Origin: an uncultured Oscillospiraceae bacterium
GTDB taxonomy: Bacteria > Bacillota > Clostridia > Oscillospirales > Oscillospiraceae
Direction of reading: 5' to 3'
Length of the DNA stretch: 64,000 bases
Assembly: GCA_958423465.1 (NCBI GenBank)
Contig: CATZRD010000005.1
Span: forward strand, 27,861 to 91,860
Shown here: positions 30,330-38,490 of the stretch, piece by piece
Numbering within the stretch: the stretch's first letter is position 1
How the letters are laid out: every line of letters starts with the position of its first letter
Notes under the pieces: model-generated
The model's input: only the letters and a program-made list of their open reading frames with translations
The model's database searches: none
What the model was told of the DNA's origin: nothing
Program-made: the position numbers and the translations under genes

Positions 30330-32345
30330 ATGGAATTGTTTGTCGCCATTTGTTTGGAGCCCGAACAGGCTCAGGCACTGTCGGATTTTACCCGGCGGGC
30401 TTTGGCGGAGCATCCGGCGGAGCATCCGGAGGATCTGCACCTTACCCTGCACTATCTGGGCCATACGGATGAGGTCAACCAAATTGCCCAGCGGTTGAGC
30501 ACGGTGGCCGCCGACCCGTTTGATCTGCGCTTTGGCCGCATGGACGCCTTTGACCGCCGGGAGGTCCCCGGCAGCGTCCTCTGGCAGGGGGTGGAGGAGG
30601 AGCCCCGGCTCCGCTCTCTGCGGGACGCTGTGGCACGGGCGCTGGCAGGCGGGGACTTTACGCCTGAGACGGGGTTTACGCCTCACATAACCCTCTCCTA
30701 CACGGACCGCACCTTTGATCGGGAGGCCCTGCGGGCGGTGGATACCCCCCTGACCGGGATGGTCTGGCACGTGAGCGCGTTTCAACTGTGCCAGGTACTT
30801 CCCGGCCCACAAAAACCGGCCTTCCGCAGGATCGCCAGCTACCGCCTGTCCCGGCGGGACCGATCCGCTGTGCGGCTGCTCTGTATTAACGATTTTCATG
30901 GCGTTCTCCAGGAGAACAGCTCCGATCTGGGCGCGGCCAAGCTGGTGACGGCGGTGAAGTCGTACCGGGCGGCCTACCCGGATACGGCGGTACTTTTCGG
31001 CGGAGACAACTGCTTTGGGGAGCCTGTTTCCGACCTGTTCGGCGGAAAGCCTGTGCTGGACATGATGGCCGCGCTGAACACCAGGGCTACGGTGCTGGGT
31101 AATCACGATCTGGATTCCTCTGTGGAACAGGTCCGGACCTGGTCCGGTTACGGCGGGTTCCCGCTGTTGGCGGCGAATCTGGAAGACCGATCCGGCGGAC
31201 AGCCGGATTTCGTTCAGCCCTACACGGTACTGGAGCTGGGCGGCTTTCGAATCGGCGTGCTGGGACTTTCCACTGTAGAGGAACTGCCCGGGCCGGATCA
31301 TCCAGCGGACTGGGACGTTTACCGTCTGACGGACCCCGCTGCAGCTGCCCGCCGCTATGCCAGCCTGCTGGGCGAGGAGAAGCGTTCGGGTCGGTTGGAT
31401 GCGGTGATCGCATTGACCCATTTGGGTTTGAAGGACCGGCAGGACGGGATCTTCGAGGGGGAGGAGGCTTTCGCGGCGGCGGCCGTACCGGGACTGGATG
31501 GAATGTTTACCGCCCACTACCACCGGTTTTTGCAGCGGATCATTGGACAGACGCCGGTGGTCCAGGGCGGCTGCCGGGGGCAGGGGTTTTCCGTGCTATG
31601 CCTGACCTTTGACGATACACGGCGGCTGCTCAGCGTGGTCCCACTGGCTTATGATCTGCGGTCAAGCCGGGCCGTTCTGACGGCGGACCGGGAGATGGCG
31701 TCTGTGCTGGAGCGGTATGACCGGGAGGCTGCCCCGGTGCTGGGACAGGAGCTTTTCACGGCGGCGGAGGACATCCACAATATCAACATGGCGGAATTCT
31801 CCCTGCCCATTACCGGAACGCCTTTGTCCAAGCTGGCTACGGATGTTATGCGCCAGGCCGGAGGCTGCGAGATTGCCCTGATCTATGCCGGACGGGTAGG
31901 TGGGCAGGGCTTTTCAAAGGGACCGGTAACGCGCCGGGATTTCTACCGCGCCTATCCTTTTGCCAATGTTCTGGTCACAACGGAGATGACCGGGGTGGAG
32001 ATTTGGGAAAATGTGAACATCGGTATGCGGACGCTGCACGCCGATGGGGCGTCTCCTCTGGCGGTCGGCGGCCTGATCGTGACGTTGGATCCCAGCCGTC
32101 CCAACGGACGGCGGGTGCTTTCCATCCGGACAGAGGATGGCGCGCCCCTGGACCCGGACCGGCGTTATTCTGTGGCGATAGAGGACTATCTGGCATCTAA
32201 TCCCTTCGGCTTCCATTTCCCGGAGGGCGAGCGGCTGACGTATCATCCGGAGACGGTCCGAGGGCTCATGCTGGACTATTTTACTCGGACCAAGGTCTTG
32301 TATGATCGGTATCCCACCAACATTATCCTGGAACATAAGGGGTAA
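30330..32345 (+). CDS. Fusion of 2H cyclic phosphodiesterase (LigT/ThpR-like) and 5'-nucleotidase-type metallophosphoesterase
   Basis: 671 residues with two enzyme modules. Residues 1-175 are a 2H phosphoesterase with both HxTx motifs, HLTL at His37 and HITL at His119, the class that opens 2',3'-cyclic phosphates. Residues about 182-665 are a UshA/CpdB-type metallophosphoesterase: NDFHG (Asp188, His190), FGGDN (Asp226), LGNHD (Asn258-His259-Asp260), a THLG segment and HYH near 396-398, then the C-terminal nucleotidase domain (AEFSLPITGTPLSKL onward). No signal peptide is present although most 5'-nucleotidases of this type are secreted; the enzyme should be cytoplasmic and act on imported material. 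Ring opening followed by phosphate removal in one polypeptide is the likely chemistry. ATG follows AGGAGGTCCGCC. Confidence 0.9.
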   Translation: MELFVAICLEPEQAQALSDFTRRALAEHPAEHPEDLHLTLHYLGHTDEVNQIAQRLSTVAADPFDLRFGRMDAFDRREVPGSVLWQGVEEEPRLRSLRDAVARALAGGDFTPETGFTPHITLSYTDRTFDREALRAVDTPLTGMVWHVSAFQLCQVLPGPQKPAFRRIASYRLSRRDRSAVRLLCINDFHGVLQENSSDLGAAKLVTAVKSYRAAYPDTAVLFGGDNCFGEPVSDLFGGKPVLDMMAALNTRATVLGNHDLDSSVEQVRTWSGYGGFPLLAANLEDRSGGQPDFVQPYTVLELGGFRIGVLGLSTVEELPGPDHPADWDVYRLTDPAAAARRYASLLGEEKRSGRLDAVIALTHLGLKDRQDGIFEGEEAFAAAAVPGLDGMFTAHYHRFLQRIIGQTPVVQGGCRGQGFSVLCLTFDDTRRLLSVVPLAYDLRSSRAVLTADREMASVLERYDREAAPVLGQELFTAAEDIHNINMAEFSLPITGTPLSKLATDVMRQAGGCEIALIYAGRVGGQGFSKGPVTRRDFYRAYPFANVLVTTEMTGVEIWENVNIGMRTLHADGASPLAVGGLIVTLDPSRPNGRRVLSIRTEDGAPLDPDRRYSVAIEDYLASNPFGFHFPEGERLTYHPETVRGLMLDYFTRTKVLYDRYPTNIILEHKG

Positions 32346-32351
32346 GAGACT

Positions 32352-33476
32352 ATGCAGGTACGACTTGAGAATGTAACAAAACGGTTTGATGGGAATAAGG
32401 GCCCGGTGACCGCTGTAGATTGTCTGAATGTCACCATTCCCTCCGGAAAGCTGGTAGGGTTTCTGGGGCCTTCTGGCTGCGGAAAGACCACCTCGCTCTA
32501 TATGATCGCGGGCATCCATACGCTTACGGAGGGCGATATCTGGTTTGGAGACGACCGGGTGACACAGCTTCCGCCGGAAAAGCGGGGAGTGGGCATGGTG
32601 TTTCAGAACTACGCGCTCTATCCTCATTTGACTGTCTATGACAATATCGCCTTCCCGCTGGTCAACTCCAAGGATATCAAGAAGCAGTTTTCCCAGGAGC
32701 TGGAGTCCCGCAACCGGGCCGGCGGGGGCAGGATGCGGTACAAGGAGTATGTGGCGGAGCAGGTGCGGGACGCGGCCCGCCTGGTGGAGATCGAAGACTG
32801 CCTGGACCGCCGGCCTTCCGAGCTTTCCGGGGGCCAGCAGCAGCGGGTGGCGATCGCCCGCGCCTTGGTAAAAAAGCCCCGGATCCTCCTGCTGGACGAG
32901 CCTTTGAGCAATCTGGACGCCCGACTGCGGCTCCAGACCCGGGAGGAACTGAGACGCATCCAGCGCCGGACCGGCATTACGACGGTATTCGTGACTCATG
33001 ACCAGGAGGAGGCATTGTCCATCTGCGACGAGATCGTGGTCATCCGCGGCGGCGTGCTGCAGCAGGTGGGGCCGCCGCAGAAAGTTTTTGATTTTCCGGA
33101 TAACCAGTTTGTGGCCCAATTTCTGGGCAATCCGCCTATCAATCTCTTTGACGGGCAGTTGCGGGACAAACTGCTGTGGATCGGGGAGACCCCCTGGATG
33201 GCCGCACCACCGGCGCTACCGGACGGCCCGGTGCGGGTAGGCGTGCGCAGCGAGTCTTTCCGCATGGGTGGGGAGGGCCTTCCGGCTAGGGTGACCGATG
33301 TTTCCCGCTTGGGAGGCGTTACTACCGTGCGGGCAGAACTCCAGACCGGCGGGAAGGTCCTCCTGCTTCAGGATTACGCCGCGCCGGCGGCCGAGGGCAG
33401 CGCGATTCATCTGCACACGGTTCCCAACGGGGTCATGCTGTTTGACGAGACGGGGAGGAAAATGGCGCAATGGTAG
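32352..33476 (+). CDS. ABC importer ATPase (UgpC/MalK-like)
   Basis: Drives the binding-protein-dependent importer encoded next. 374 residues. Walker A GPSGCGKTT, Q-loop VFQNYALYPHLTV, signature LSGGQQQRVAIARAL, Walker B ILLLDEPLSNLDA, and H-loop FVTHDQEEALSI. The C-terminal 120 residues form the OB-fold regulatory domain (GPVRVGVRSESFRM). Between the Q-loop and signature there are about 15-20 more residues than in MalK or UgpC (segment around KKQFSQELESRNRAGGGRM), so the helical domain is enlarged. It begins seven bases after the fusion gene and overlaps the first permease by seven bases. Confidence 0.93.
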   Translation: MQVRLENVTKRFDGNKGPVTAVDCLNVTIPSGKLVGFLGPSGCGKTTSLYMIAGIHTLTEGDIWFGDDRVTQLPPEKRGVGMVFQNYALYPHLTVYDNIAFPLVNSKDIKKQFSQELESRNRAGGGRMRYKEYVAEQVRDAARLVEIEDCLDRRPSELSGGQQQRVAIARALVKKPRILLLDEPLSNLDARLRLQTREELRRIQRRTGITTVFVTHDQEEALSICDEIVVIRGGVLQQVGPPQKVFDFPDNQFVAQFLGNPPINLFDGQLRDKLLWIGETPWMAAPPALPDGPVRVGVRSESFRMGGEGLPARVTDVSRLGGVTTVRAELQTGGKVLLLQDYAAPAAEGSAIHLHTVPNGVMLFDETGRKMAQW

Positions 33477-34435
33477 GGAAAAAACGCCCGCAGCGTCCGC
33501 TGAATTACACCTATACCGCCTATCTGTATCTTCTGCCGGCGCTCTTGCTCATGGCGATGTTCATTGTCTATCCAACGGTCAATACCATCGTTACCTCTTT
33601 TGAGTATGATTACAGGTTCCTGACCGGGGAGTTCGCGGCTTTCAGCGTCCGCCACTATCGGGAGATCTTTCAGGACCCGGTATTTCTGCGGGCCTGCAAG
33701 AACACGCTGTTCCTGTCCTTCGTGTGCGTACCCTGCTCCATGGGCATGTCTCTCGCGGCGGCCCTGGCCCTGGACAGCTCCAAGCGGTTCCAGCAGCTTT
33801 TGACAACGCTGTATTATTTGCCCCAGGTGACCAACGTGATCGCGGCGGGTTTTGTATTTGCCCTGATCTTTAACAACAACTTCGGCCTTTTGAATACGGC
33901 GCTGGGCTGGCTGGGCATCGAACCGGTGGCGTGGATCAGCGGTGCGGGCATCGCGGGCGATCCGGTTCTATACCACCGCTCCTACCTGCGGTGTCTGTTC
34001 ATTCTGTTCTGCTACTCCATGTGGAGCGGTCTGTCCCTGAAGGTGATCTTGTTCCTCGGGGGACTGCGGAGCATCAATCCTCAGTATCGCCAGGCGGCGC
34101 GGCTGGACGGCGTTTCCCGCTGGCAGGTGCTGCGGAAGATCACGCTGCCGTTGCTGTCGCCCACCACGCTATATGTCTACATTACCTCCAGTATCACCGC
34201 ATTCAAGGCGTATTCCGCTGTGGTGGCGCTGTTTGGCAGCAACTTCGGTCCACCCGGTGACAACTCCAAAATGATGATTACCCTGGTAGGATACATTCTG
34301 GAGAAGCTGGGCGGCTACATTGAGCCGGGCGCAGTGTCTACTGCCTCTGCCGCTGCCGTGATTCTACTGTTGGCCATCATGATCCTGACCGGTATTCAAA
34401 TGAAGCTGACGGAACGGAAGGTGTATTACGGATGA
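33470..34435 (+). CDS. ABC importer permease, first subunit (UgpA/MalF-like)
   Basis: Integral membrane subunit of the importer. 321 residues with about six helices; the N-terminal helix is LLPALLLMAMFIVYPTVNTI. The coupling-helix motif is YRQAARLDGVSRWQVLRKITLPLLSP (EAA-type loop with DG). It overlaps the ATPase gene by seven bases and the second permease by four bases, so the three are made together. Confidence 0.93.
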   Translation: MVGKKRPQRPLNYTYTAYLYLLPALLLMAMFIVYPTVNTIVTSFEYDYRFLTGEFAAFSVRHYREIFQDPVFLRACKNTLFLSFVCVPCSMGMSLAAALALDSSKRFQQLLTTLYYLPQVTNVIAAGFVFALIFNNNFGLLNTALGWLGIEPVAWISGAGIAGDPVLYHRSYLRCLFILFCYSMWSGLSLKVILFLGGLRSINPQYRQAARLDGVSRWQVLRKITLPLLSPTTLYVYITSSITAFKAYSAVVALFGSNFGPPGDNSKMMITLVGYILEKLGGYIEPGAVSTASAAAVILLLAIMILTGIQMKLTERKVYYG

Positions 34436-35256
34436 AACGGACAAAAAATCTGGGAGGGCGGCTCTACCTGCTTCTGCTGCTGGTGATCGTGCTGGTTCCT
34501 TTCTACTGGATGGTGGCTACGTCCCTGAAATCCAACGCGGAGGTGGCCATGACGCCATCTACGCTGTATCCCCACAGCGTCCATCTGGATAACTACCTGA
34601 AGGCGCTGCAGGTAGCGCCGTTCCTGCGCTATTTCCTCAATACGGTCATCGTAGCCGCTGCCGTGGTCTCCATCAGCGCTGTTGTCAGCATTTCGGCTGC
34701 TTTTGCCTACGCCCGGCTGGAATTCCCTGGTAGGGATCTGCTGTTTTTCCTGACATTGGCTACGATGATGATTCCTCAGGAGATGCTCATTATCACGAAT
34801 TTCAAGACCATCGCCGCTTGGGGCTGGATGAATACCTATCAGGCGCTGATCGTTCCTTATTGCATCAACGCCTCTCACATCTATCTTATGCGGCAGAATA
34901 TGAAGCAGATTCCCCATGAGCTCTATATCGCAGCCCGCATTGACGGACTCTCCAATTTCCGTTTTCTGCTCAAGGTCGTAATTCCCCAGGTAAAGTCCGC
35001 CATCTTCACCACCATGCTGCTGTCAATGATCTGGATCTGGAACATCTTCGCTTGGCCCAATCTTGTGACTACCAACGATTCCCTTCGCCTGATCTCCAAT
35101 GGTTTGAAAAACGCGTTTACTCAGGCCTCCGGCGAGGTCGCCTATGAGCTGCAGATGGCAGCTGCCACCATGGTTACCGTCCCTCTGATCATTGTCTTTG
35201 TCCTGTTCCGGAAATATATTCTTTCCGGCATGACAAAGGGCGGGATCAAGGGGTAA
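34432..35256 (+). CDS. ABC importer permease, second subunit (UgpE/MalG-like)
   Basis: 274 residues, six helices. The start LYLLLLLVIVLVPFYWMVATSLKSNAEV is typical of MalG-type subunits, and the coupling loop is ELYIAARIDGLSNFRFLLKVVIPQ. The C-terminus FRKYILSGMTKGGIKG is the conserved G-rich end of this subfamily. The ATG overlaps the first permease stop (ATGA). Confidence 0.94.
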   Translation: MKRTKNLGGRLYLLLLLVIVLVPFYWMVATSLKSNAEVAMTPSTLYPHSVHLDNYLKALQVAPFLRYFLNTVIVAAAVVSISAVVSISAAFAYARLEFPGRDLLFFLTLATMMIPQEMLIITNFKTIAAWGWMNTYQALIVPYCINASHIYLMRQNMKQIPHELYIAARIDGLSNFRFLLKVVIPQVKSAIFTTMLLSMIWIWNIFAWPNLVTTNDSLRLISNGLKNAFTQASGEVAYELQMAAATMVTVPLIIVFVLFRKYILSGMTKGGIKG

Positions 35257-35281
35257 CATTAAAAAATAGGAGGAATCCAAC

Positions 35282-36658
35282 ATGAAACGATCGATTGCTG
35301 CCGTATTGGCCCTGTGTCTCTGCCTTTCCTTGCTGGCTACAGCCTGCGGACAGAGCGGCGAAAAGGAGGCGGACGCCGGCCTGGACGCTGCTGTGCAAAG
35401 CGTGCTGGTGGACAAGAAGGATGTGGAAATCTCCTTCTGGACCGGCACCGGCGCCGCCAACTTCCCCTATCTGGAGACCATTGTCAACGCGTTCCAGGAA
35501 GCGTATCCCAACATTCACGTAGATTTCCAGAACCAGGGGCCGGTCTCCGACCTGATGGATAAGCTGACGCAAAACATCGTGGCCAAATCCACGCCTACCC
35601 TGTCCAATGTGAGCCCCACCTATTTCAAGGAATACATTGACAGCGGCGCCATTATTGATCTGGCTGACTACTACAATCACAGCGAGATCGGCTTTACCGC
35701 CGAGGAGAAGGCCGCTTTTCTGCCGTCCTTCATTAAGGAGGCGGAAAGCTTCGGCGGCGAGGGCACACTCTATGGCTTCCCCACCAACAAAAAGACCACC
35801 GAGGTTCTCTTCTACAACAAGACCTATTTTGATGCCCAGGGCTGGAGCGCCCCTGCTACCTGGAACGAGGTGGCGGCCTACAGTAAGCTGATCTATGAGG
35901 ATACGGGCAAGCCTGGCTTCAGCTACGACGTGGCTTACGCGGAGGCACCTTTCCACCTGCTGAGTATGCAGTGGGGCAGCCCCTATATCACAGACGCCGG
36001 TGAGGCGGATATCGACAACGACGCCTCCCGGTCCGCCATCCAGTTCTATAAGTCCAACTATGACGCCGGATACTTTACCATGCCCATGGATATGCCCAGC
36101 GCCAACGGCGGCAACTACTCCAACAAGGGGTTCGTTTATCAGGAGTGCTACATGTTTGTTGGCTCCGCCGCCGGCGCGCAGTACAGCATCCCCAGTGCCG
36201 AGAGCGGCCAGGAGGTCTTTGAGGTGGGTATTGCCCCGGTGCCGCAGTACGATACCGGCAATCAGCTGGTCTTTACCCGCGGCGAGGATTACTGTGTCTT
36301 CTCCAATGCCACCGCTGAGCAGCGGGTGGCTGCCTGGCTGCTCATTAAGTTCCTGAGTCAGGACGAGCAGAATGTGGAGTGGCTGATCGCTACCGGCAAT
36401 CTGCCCATTACCTCCACCATGGCGGACAATCCCGATTACAAGGCGTTCCTGGAGACGGACAACGACGGCAGCAAGCTGTATTACACCGCCGCCGAGATCA
36501 ACGCCTCGCTGAAGATGACAGATTATATGTCCTATGAGAAAATGAGTGCTGTGACTGCGCCCCTGGCGTCCGCTACAGGCTCCATGTGGCAGGCTATCAT
36601 CATCGGAAATCAAAATGTTGACGAGGCGATTGCCGCCGCTGTGGACGAACTGAAGTAA
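35282..36658 (+). CDS. ABC importer substrate-binding lipoprotein (family 1, UgpB-like)
   Basis: Extracellular receptor of the importer, lipid-anchored. 458 residues. Signal peptide with lipobox LLATACGQ (lipid Cys near 22). The mature part is a cluster D-type binding protein: VEISFWTGTGAANFPYLETIVNAFQEAYPNIHV, EVLFYNKTYFDAQGW, and AAWLLIKFLSQDEQNVEWLIATGNLPI. This family binds sugars, sugar phosphates and glycerophosphodiesters; phosphate-ester substrates are suggested by the enzymes at each end of the operon. AGGAGG precedes the ATG. Confidence 0.92.
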   Translation: MKRSIAAVLALCLCLSLLATACGQSGEKEADAGLDAAVQSVLVDKKDVEISFWTGTGAANFPYLETIVNAFQEAYPNIHVDFQNQGPVSDLMDKLTQNIVAKSTPTLSNVSPTYFKEYIDSGAIIDLADYYNHSEIGFTAEEKAAFLPSFIKEAESFGGEGTLYGFPTNKKTTEVLFYNKTYFDAQGWSAPATWNEVAAYSKLIYEDTGKPGFSYDVAYAEAPFHLLSMQWGSPYITDAGEADIDNDASRSAIQFYKSNYDAGYFTMPMDMPSANGGNYSNKGFVYQECYMFVGSAAGAQYSIPSAESGQEVFEVGIAPVPQYDTGNQLVFTRGEDYCVFSNATAEQRVAAWLLIKFLSQDEQNVEWLIATGNLPITSTMADNPDYKAFLETDNDGSKLYYTAAEINASLKMTDYMSYEKMSAVTAPLASATGSMWQAIIIGNQNVDEAIAAAVDELK

Positions 36659-36734
36659 ACGGCCATAAAATGACAGCGGCTCTTCCGCTGAAGGCGTGCC
36701 TTTGGCGAAAAGGCCCATCGAACAGAGGACCATC

Positions 36735-37526
36735 ATGTGTGACAGATCCATTTTTTTCTTTGATTTCGATAATACCCTTTACTCCCACCAGAGCCGCCGG
36801 ATCCCGCCCAGTGCCCTGCGGGCGCTGGCCTGGCTTCGGGAGCATGGGCATATCGTGGCGCTGGTCTCCGGCCGAGGCAACGAATCCCTGTCAATGTTCC
36901 GCAGGGAGTTTGACGTGCTGCCGGAGTTGATTTGCCTCCTCAACGGACAGATCATCCTACGGGACGGCCAGCAGGTCTTTGAGCGGCACATCCCGCCGCT
37001 GGCTATCGGCGCGCTCTGCGCCCGAGCCCGTTCCTGCGGCGTCATCTGCGGCGGATATGACCAAGATGGCCTGGTGATCAGCGGAATCGATGACCGGGTA
37101 CGCACGGTCTGGGAAGATTTCCACGATCAGATTCCCAGAGTAGCACCGCACTTTGAGAAGAGTGCTCCGGTCTATCAGGCCAGCCTGTACATTACCCAGG
37201 ATGAAAGCACCCTGTTTGCCGAGCTGCTGGACGGCTATATCACCAACTGGTCCCACCCCTATTTGTGCAATCTCATCAGCAGACAGGCGGGAAAGGCTCA
37301 TTCCATCCGCTGGTGCCTGGAGCGGTTCGGCATAAGCCGGGAAAACGCCTATGCCTTCGGTGACGGTTACAATGACATGGATATGCTGCCAGAGGTGGGC
37401 CATGGTGTGGCCATGGAAAACGGATATGGACCGCTGAAACGGCTGGCGGAGACAGTGGCGCCCGCCCCGGAAGAGGATGGGATCCTCCTGACCCTGCGTG
37501 GCTACGGTTTCGCTATACCAGATTGA
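36735..37526 (+). CDS. HAD-superfamily phosphatase, Cof type
   Basis: Cytoplasmic phosphatase for small phosphorylated metabolites, 263 residues. Motif I FFDFDNTLY (DxDxT), motif II VSGRGN, motif III Lys in RQAGKAHSI, and motif IV AFGDGYNDMDML. The C2 cap lies between about residues 85 and 185, as in Cof proteins. I chose the ATG at 36735 (MCDRSIFFFDFD); a GTG at 36696 would add 13 residues without family support. It lies 76 bases after the binding-protein stop with no terminator between, and a strong terminator follows, so it closes the operon. It is the third kind of phosphatase in this cluster. Confidence 0.88.
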   Translation: MCDRSIFFFDFDNTLYSHQSRRIPPSALRALAWLREHGHIVALVSGRGNESLSMFRREFDVLPELICLLNGQIILRDGQQVFERHIPPLAIGALCARARSCGVICGGYDQDGLVISGIDDRVRTVWEDFHDQIPRVAPHFEKSAPVYQASLYITQDESTLFAELLDGYITNWSHPYLCNLISRQAGKAHSIRWCLERFGISRENAYAFGDGYNDMDMLPEVGHGVAMENGYGPLKRLAETVAPAPEEDGILLTLRGYGFAIPD

Positions 37527-37529
37527 GAA

Positions 37530-37573
37530 CGACCCCGCCCCATGCCGTTCGGCACGGGGCGGGGTCGCCTTTT
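37530..37573. terminator. Terminator closing the phosphoesterase-ABC operon
   Basis: Seventeen-base arms (37530-37546 and 37551-37567) with one mismatch and a GTTC loop, followed by CCTTTTG on the plus strand. On the minus strand it can also serve the convergent DUF2461 gene. Confidence 0.85.
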
Positions 37574-37574
37574 G

Positions 37575-38255
37575 TCACTTCAGATCCTCCAGGCCGGTCT
37601 TGCAGAAGGCGGCCAGATAGCGGTAGTAGGGCATGAGGAAGTCGTAGCCCTCCGTCAGAAAGTCCGCCAGCGCCGGGGAGCACAAAAGATCGTCGAAGGG
37701 CCGGTCGCAGCCGATGGACAGGCTCTTTTTGCTGTACCAGGGGGCCAGCAGGGGGGAGGGGGGCGTACCCTTCGGCTTGGCGTAGTCCGGCCCCTGAAGG
37801 GTGAACACGTCCTGGCGGCTGAGCCGCCGGGCCAGCTTTTCCAGCCGTTTGGGGTCCTTTTCCATGTCCCGGCGCATGGCGGCCATCATGGCGGGGGAGG
37901 CGTTCCAGAAGCCCACGCCGCAGCTCCAGCCCTCCGGGGCCACCTCGAACCAGAACACCGGCTGCTGGGTCCACAGGTCCCGCTCCGGCCGGATGGTGAA
38001 CCACAGGTGGTCCTTATAGGGACCCCTTCCGTGGAGCCGCCGGGCGTCCCGGTAGATCCGGGAGATGTGCAGGTCCGCGTCCAGCTTGGGATACTTCTCC
38101 AGCATCCGGTCATAGACCTGGCGGCCCAGGTCCGCCGTGGGCTGGTACAGGTGGTCCAGATAGTCCTGCTTGTGGGCCTGGAACCAGGCCCGGTCATTGT
38201 TGAGGCGGATGCCCCACATAAAATCCAGCGTCGCGCCGCTGTAGCCCTGAAACAT
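37575..38255 (-). CDS. DUF2461 family protein
   Basis: Conserved protein of unknown function, 226 residues, cytoplasmic. Family features are LDFMWGIRLNNDRAWFQAHKQDY near the start, ISRIYRDARRLHGRGPYKDHLWF in the middle, and EVAPEGWSCGVGFWNASP. The long frame continues far upstream, but the ATG at 38253-38255 is preceded by AAGGAGCGG and by the promoter at 38295-38323. It converges on the HAD gene and shares its terminator. Confidence 0.88.
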   Translation of the reverse strand: MFQGYSGATLDFMWGIRLNNDRAWFQAHKQDYLDHLYQPTADLGRQVYDRMLEKYPKLDADLHISRIYRDARRLHGRGPYKDHLWFTIRPERDLWTQQPVFWFEVAPEGWSCGVGFWNASPAMMAAMRRDMEKDPKRLEKLARRLSRQDVFTLQGPDYAKPKGTPPSPLLAPWYSKKSLSIGCDRPFDDLLCSPALADFLTEGYDFLMPYYRYLAAFCKTGLEDLK

Positions 38256-38294
38256 GATGTCCCGCTCCTTGCTCTGCCTGATCGTTTCCAGCCT

Positions 38295-38323
38295 ATGATA
38301 CCGGCCCGGCGGGAAAATGTCAA
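38295..38323 (-). promoter_or_regulatory. Promoter of the DUF2461 gene
   Basis: Minus-strand TTGACA, 17-base spacer, TATCAT. Confidence 0.7.
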
Positions 38324-38419
38324 TCCCCCCTTTGCCTTTGGCCGCGTGCCGCAAAACCCGCAACCCCTTGCAAACACGGGACTTTCCCAACGGTCGAGAG
38401 GGGAATTGGGTGATTTTGG

Positions 38420-38448
38420 TTGACTTTTTCAGGGGGGCGGCATACAGT
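38420..38448 (+). promoter_or_regulatory. Promoter of the XRE membrane protein gene
   Basis: TTGACT, 17-base spacer, TACAGT, about 40 bases before the ATG. Confidence 0.55.
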
Positions 38449-38490
38449 GGAGCCAGGCTTGCAAGACCAAACCGGAAAAGGAGCGATCCT

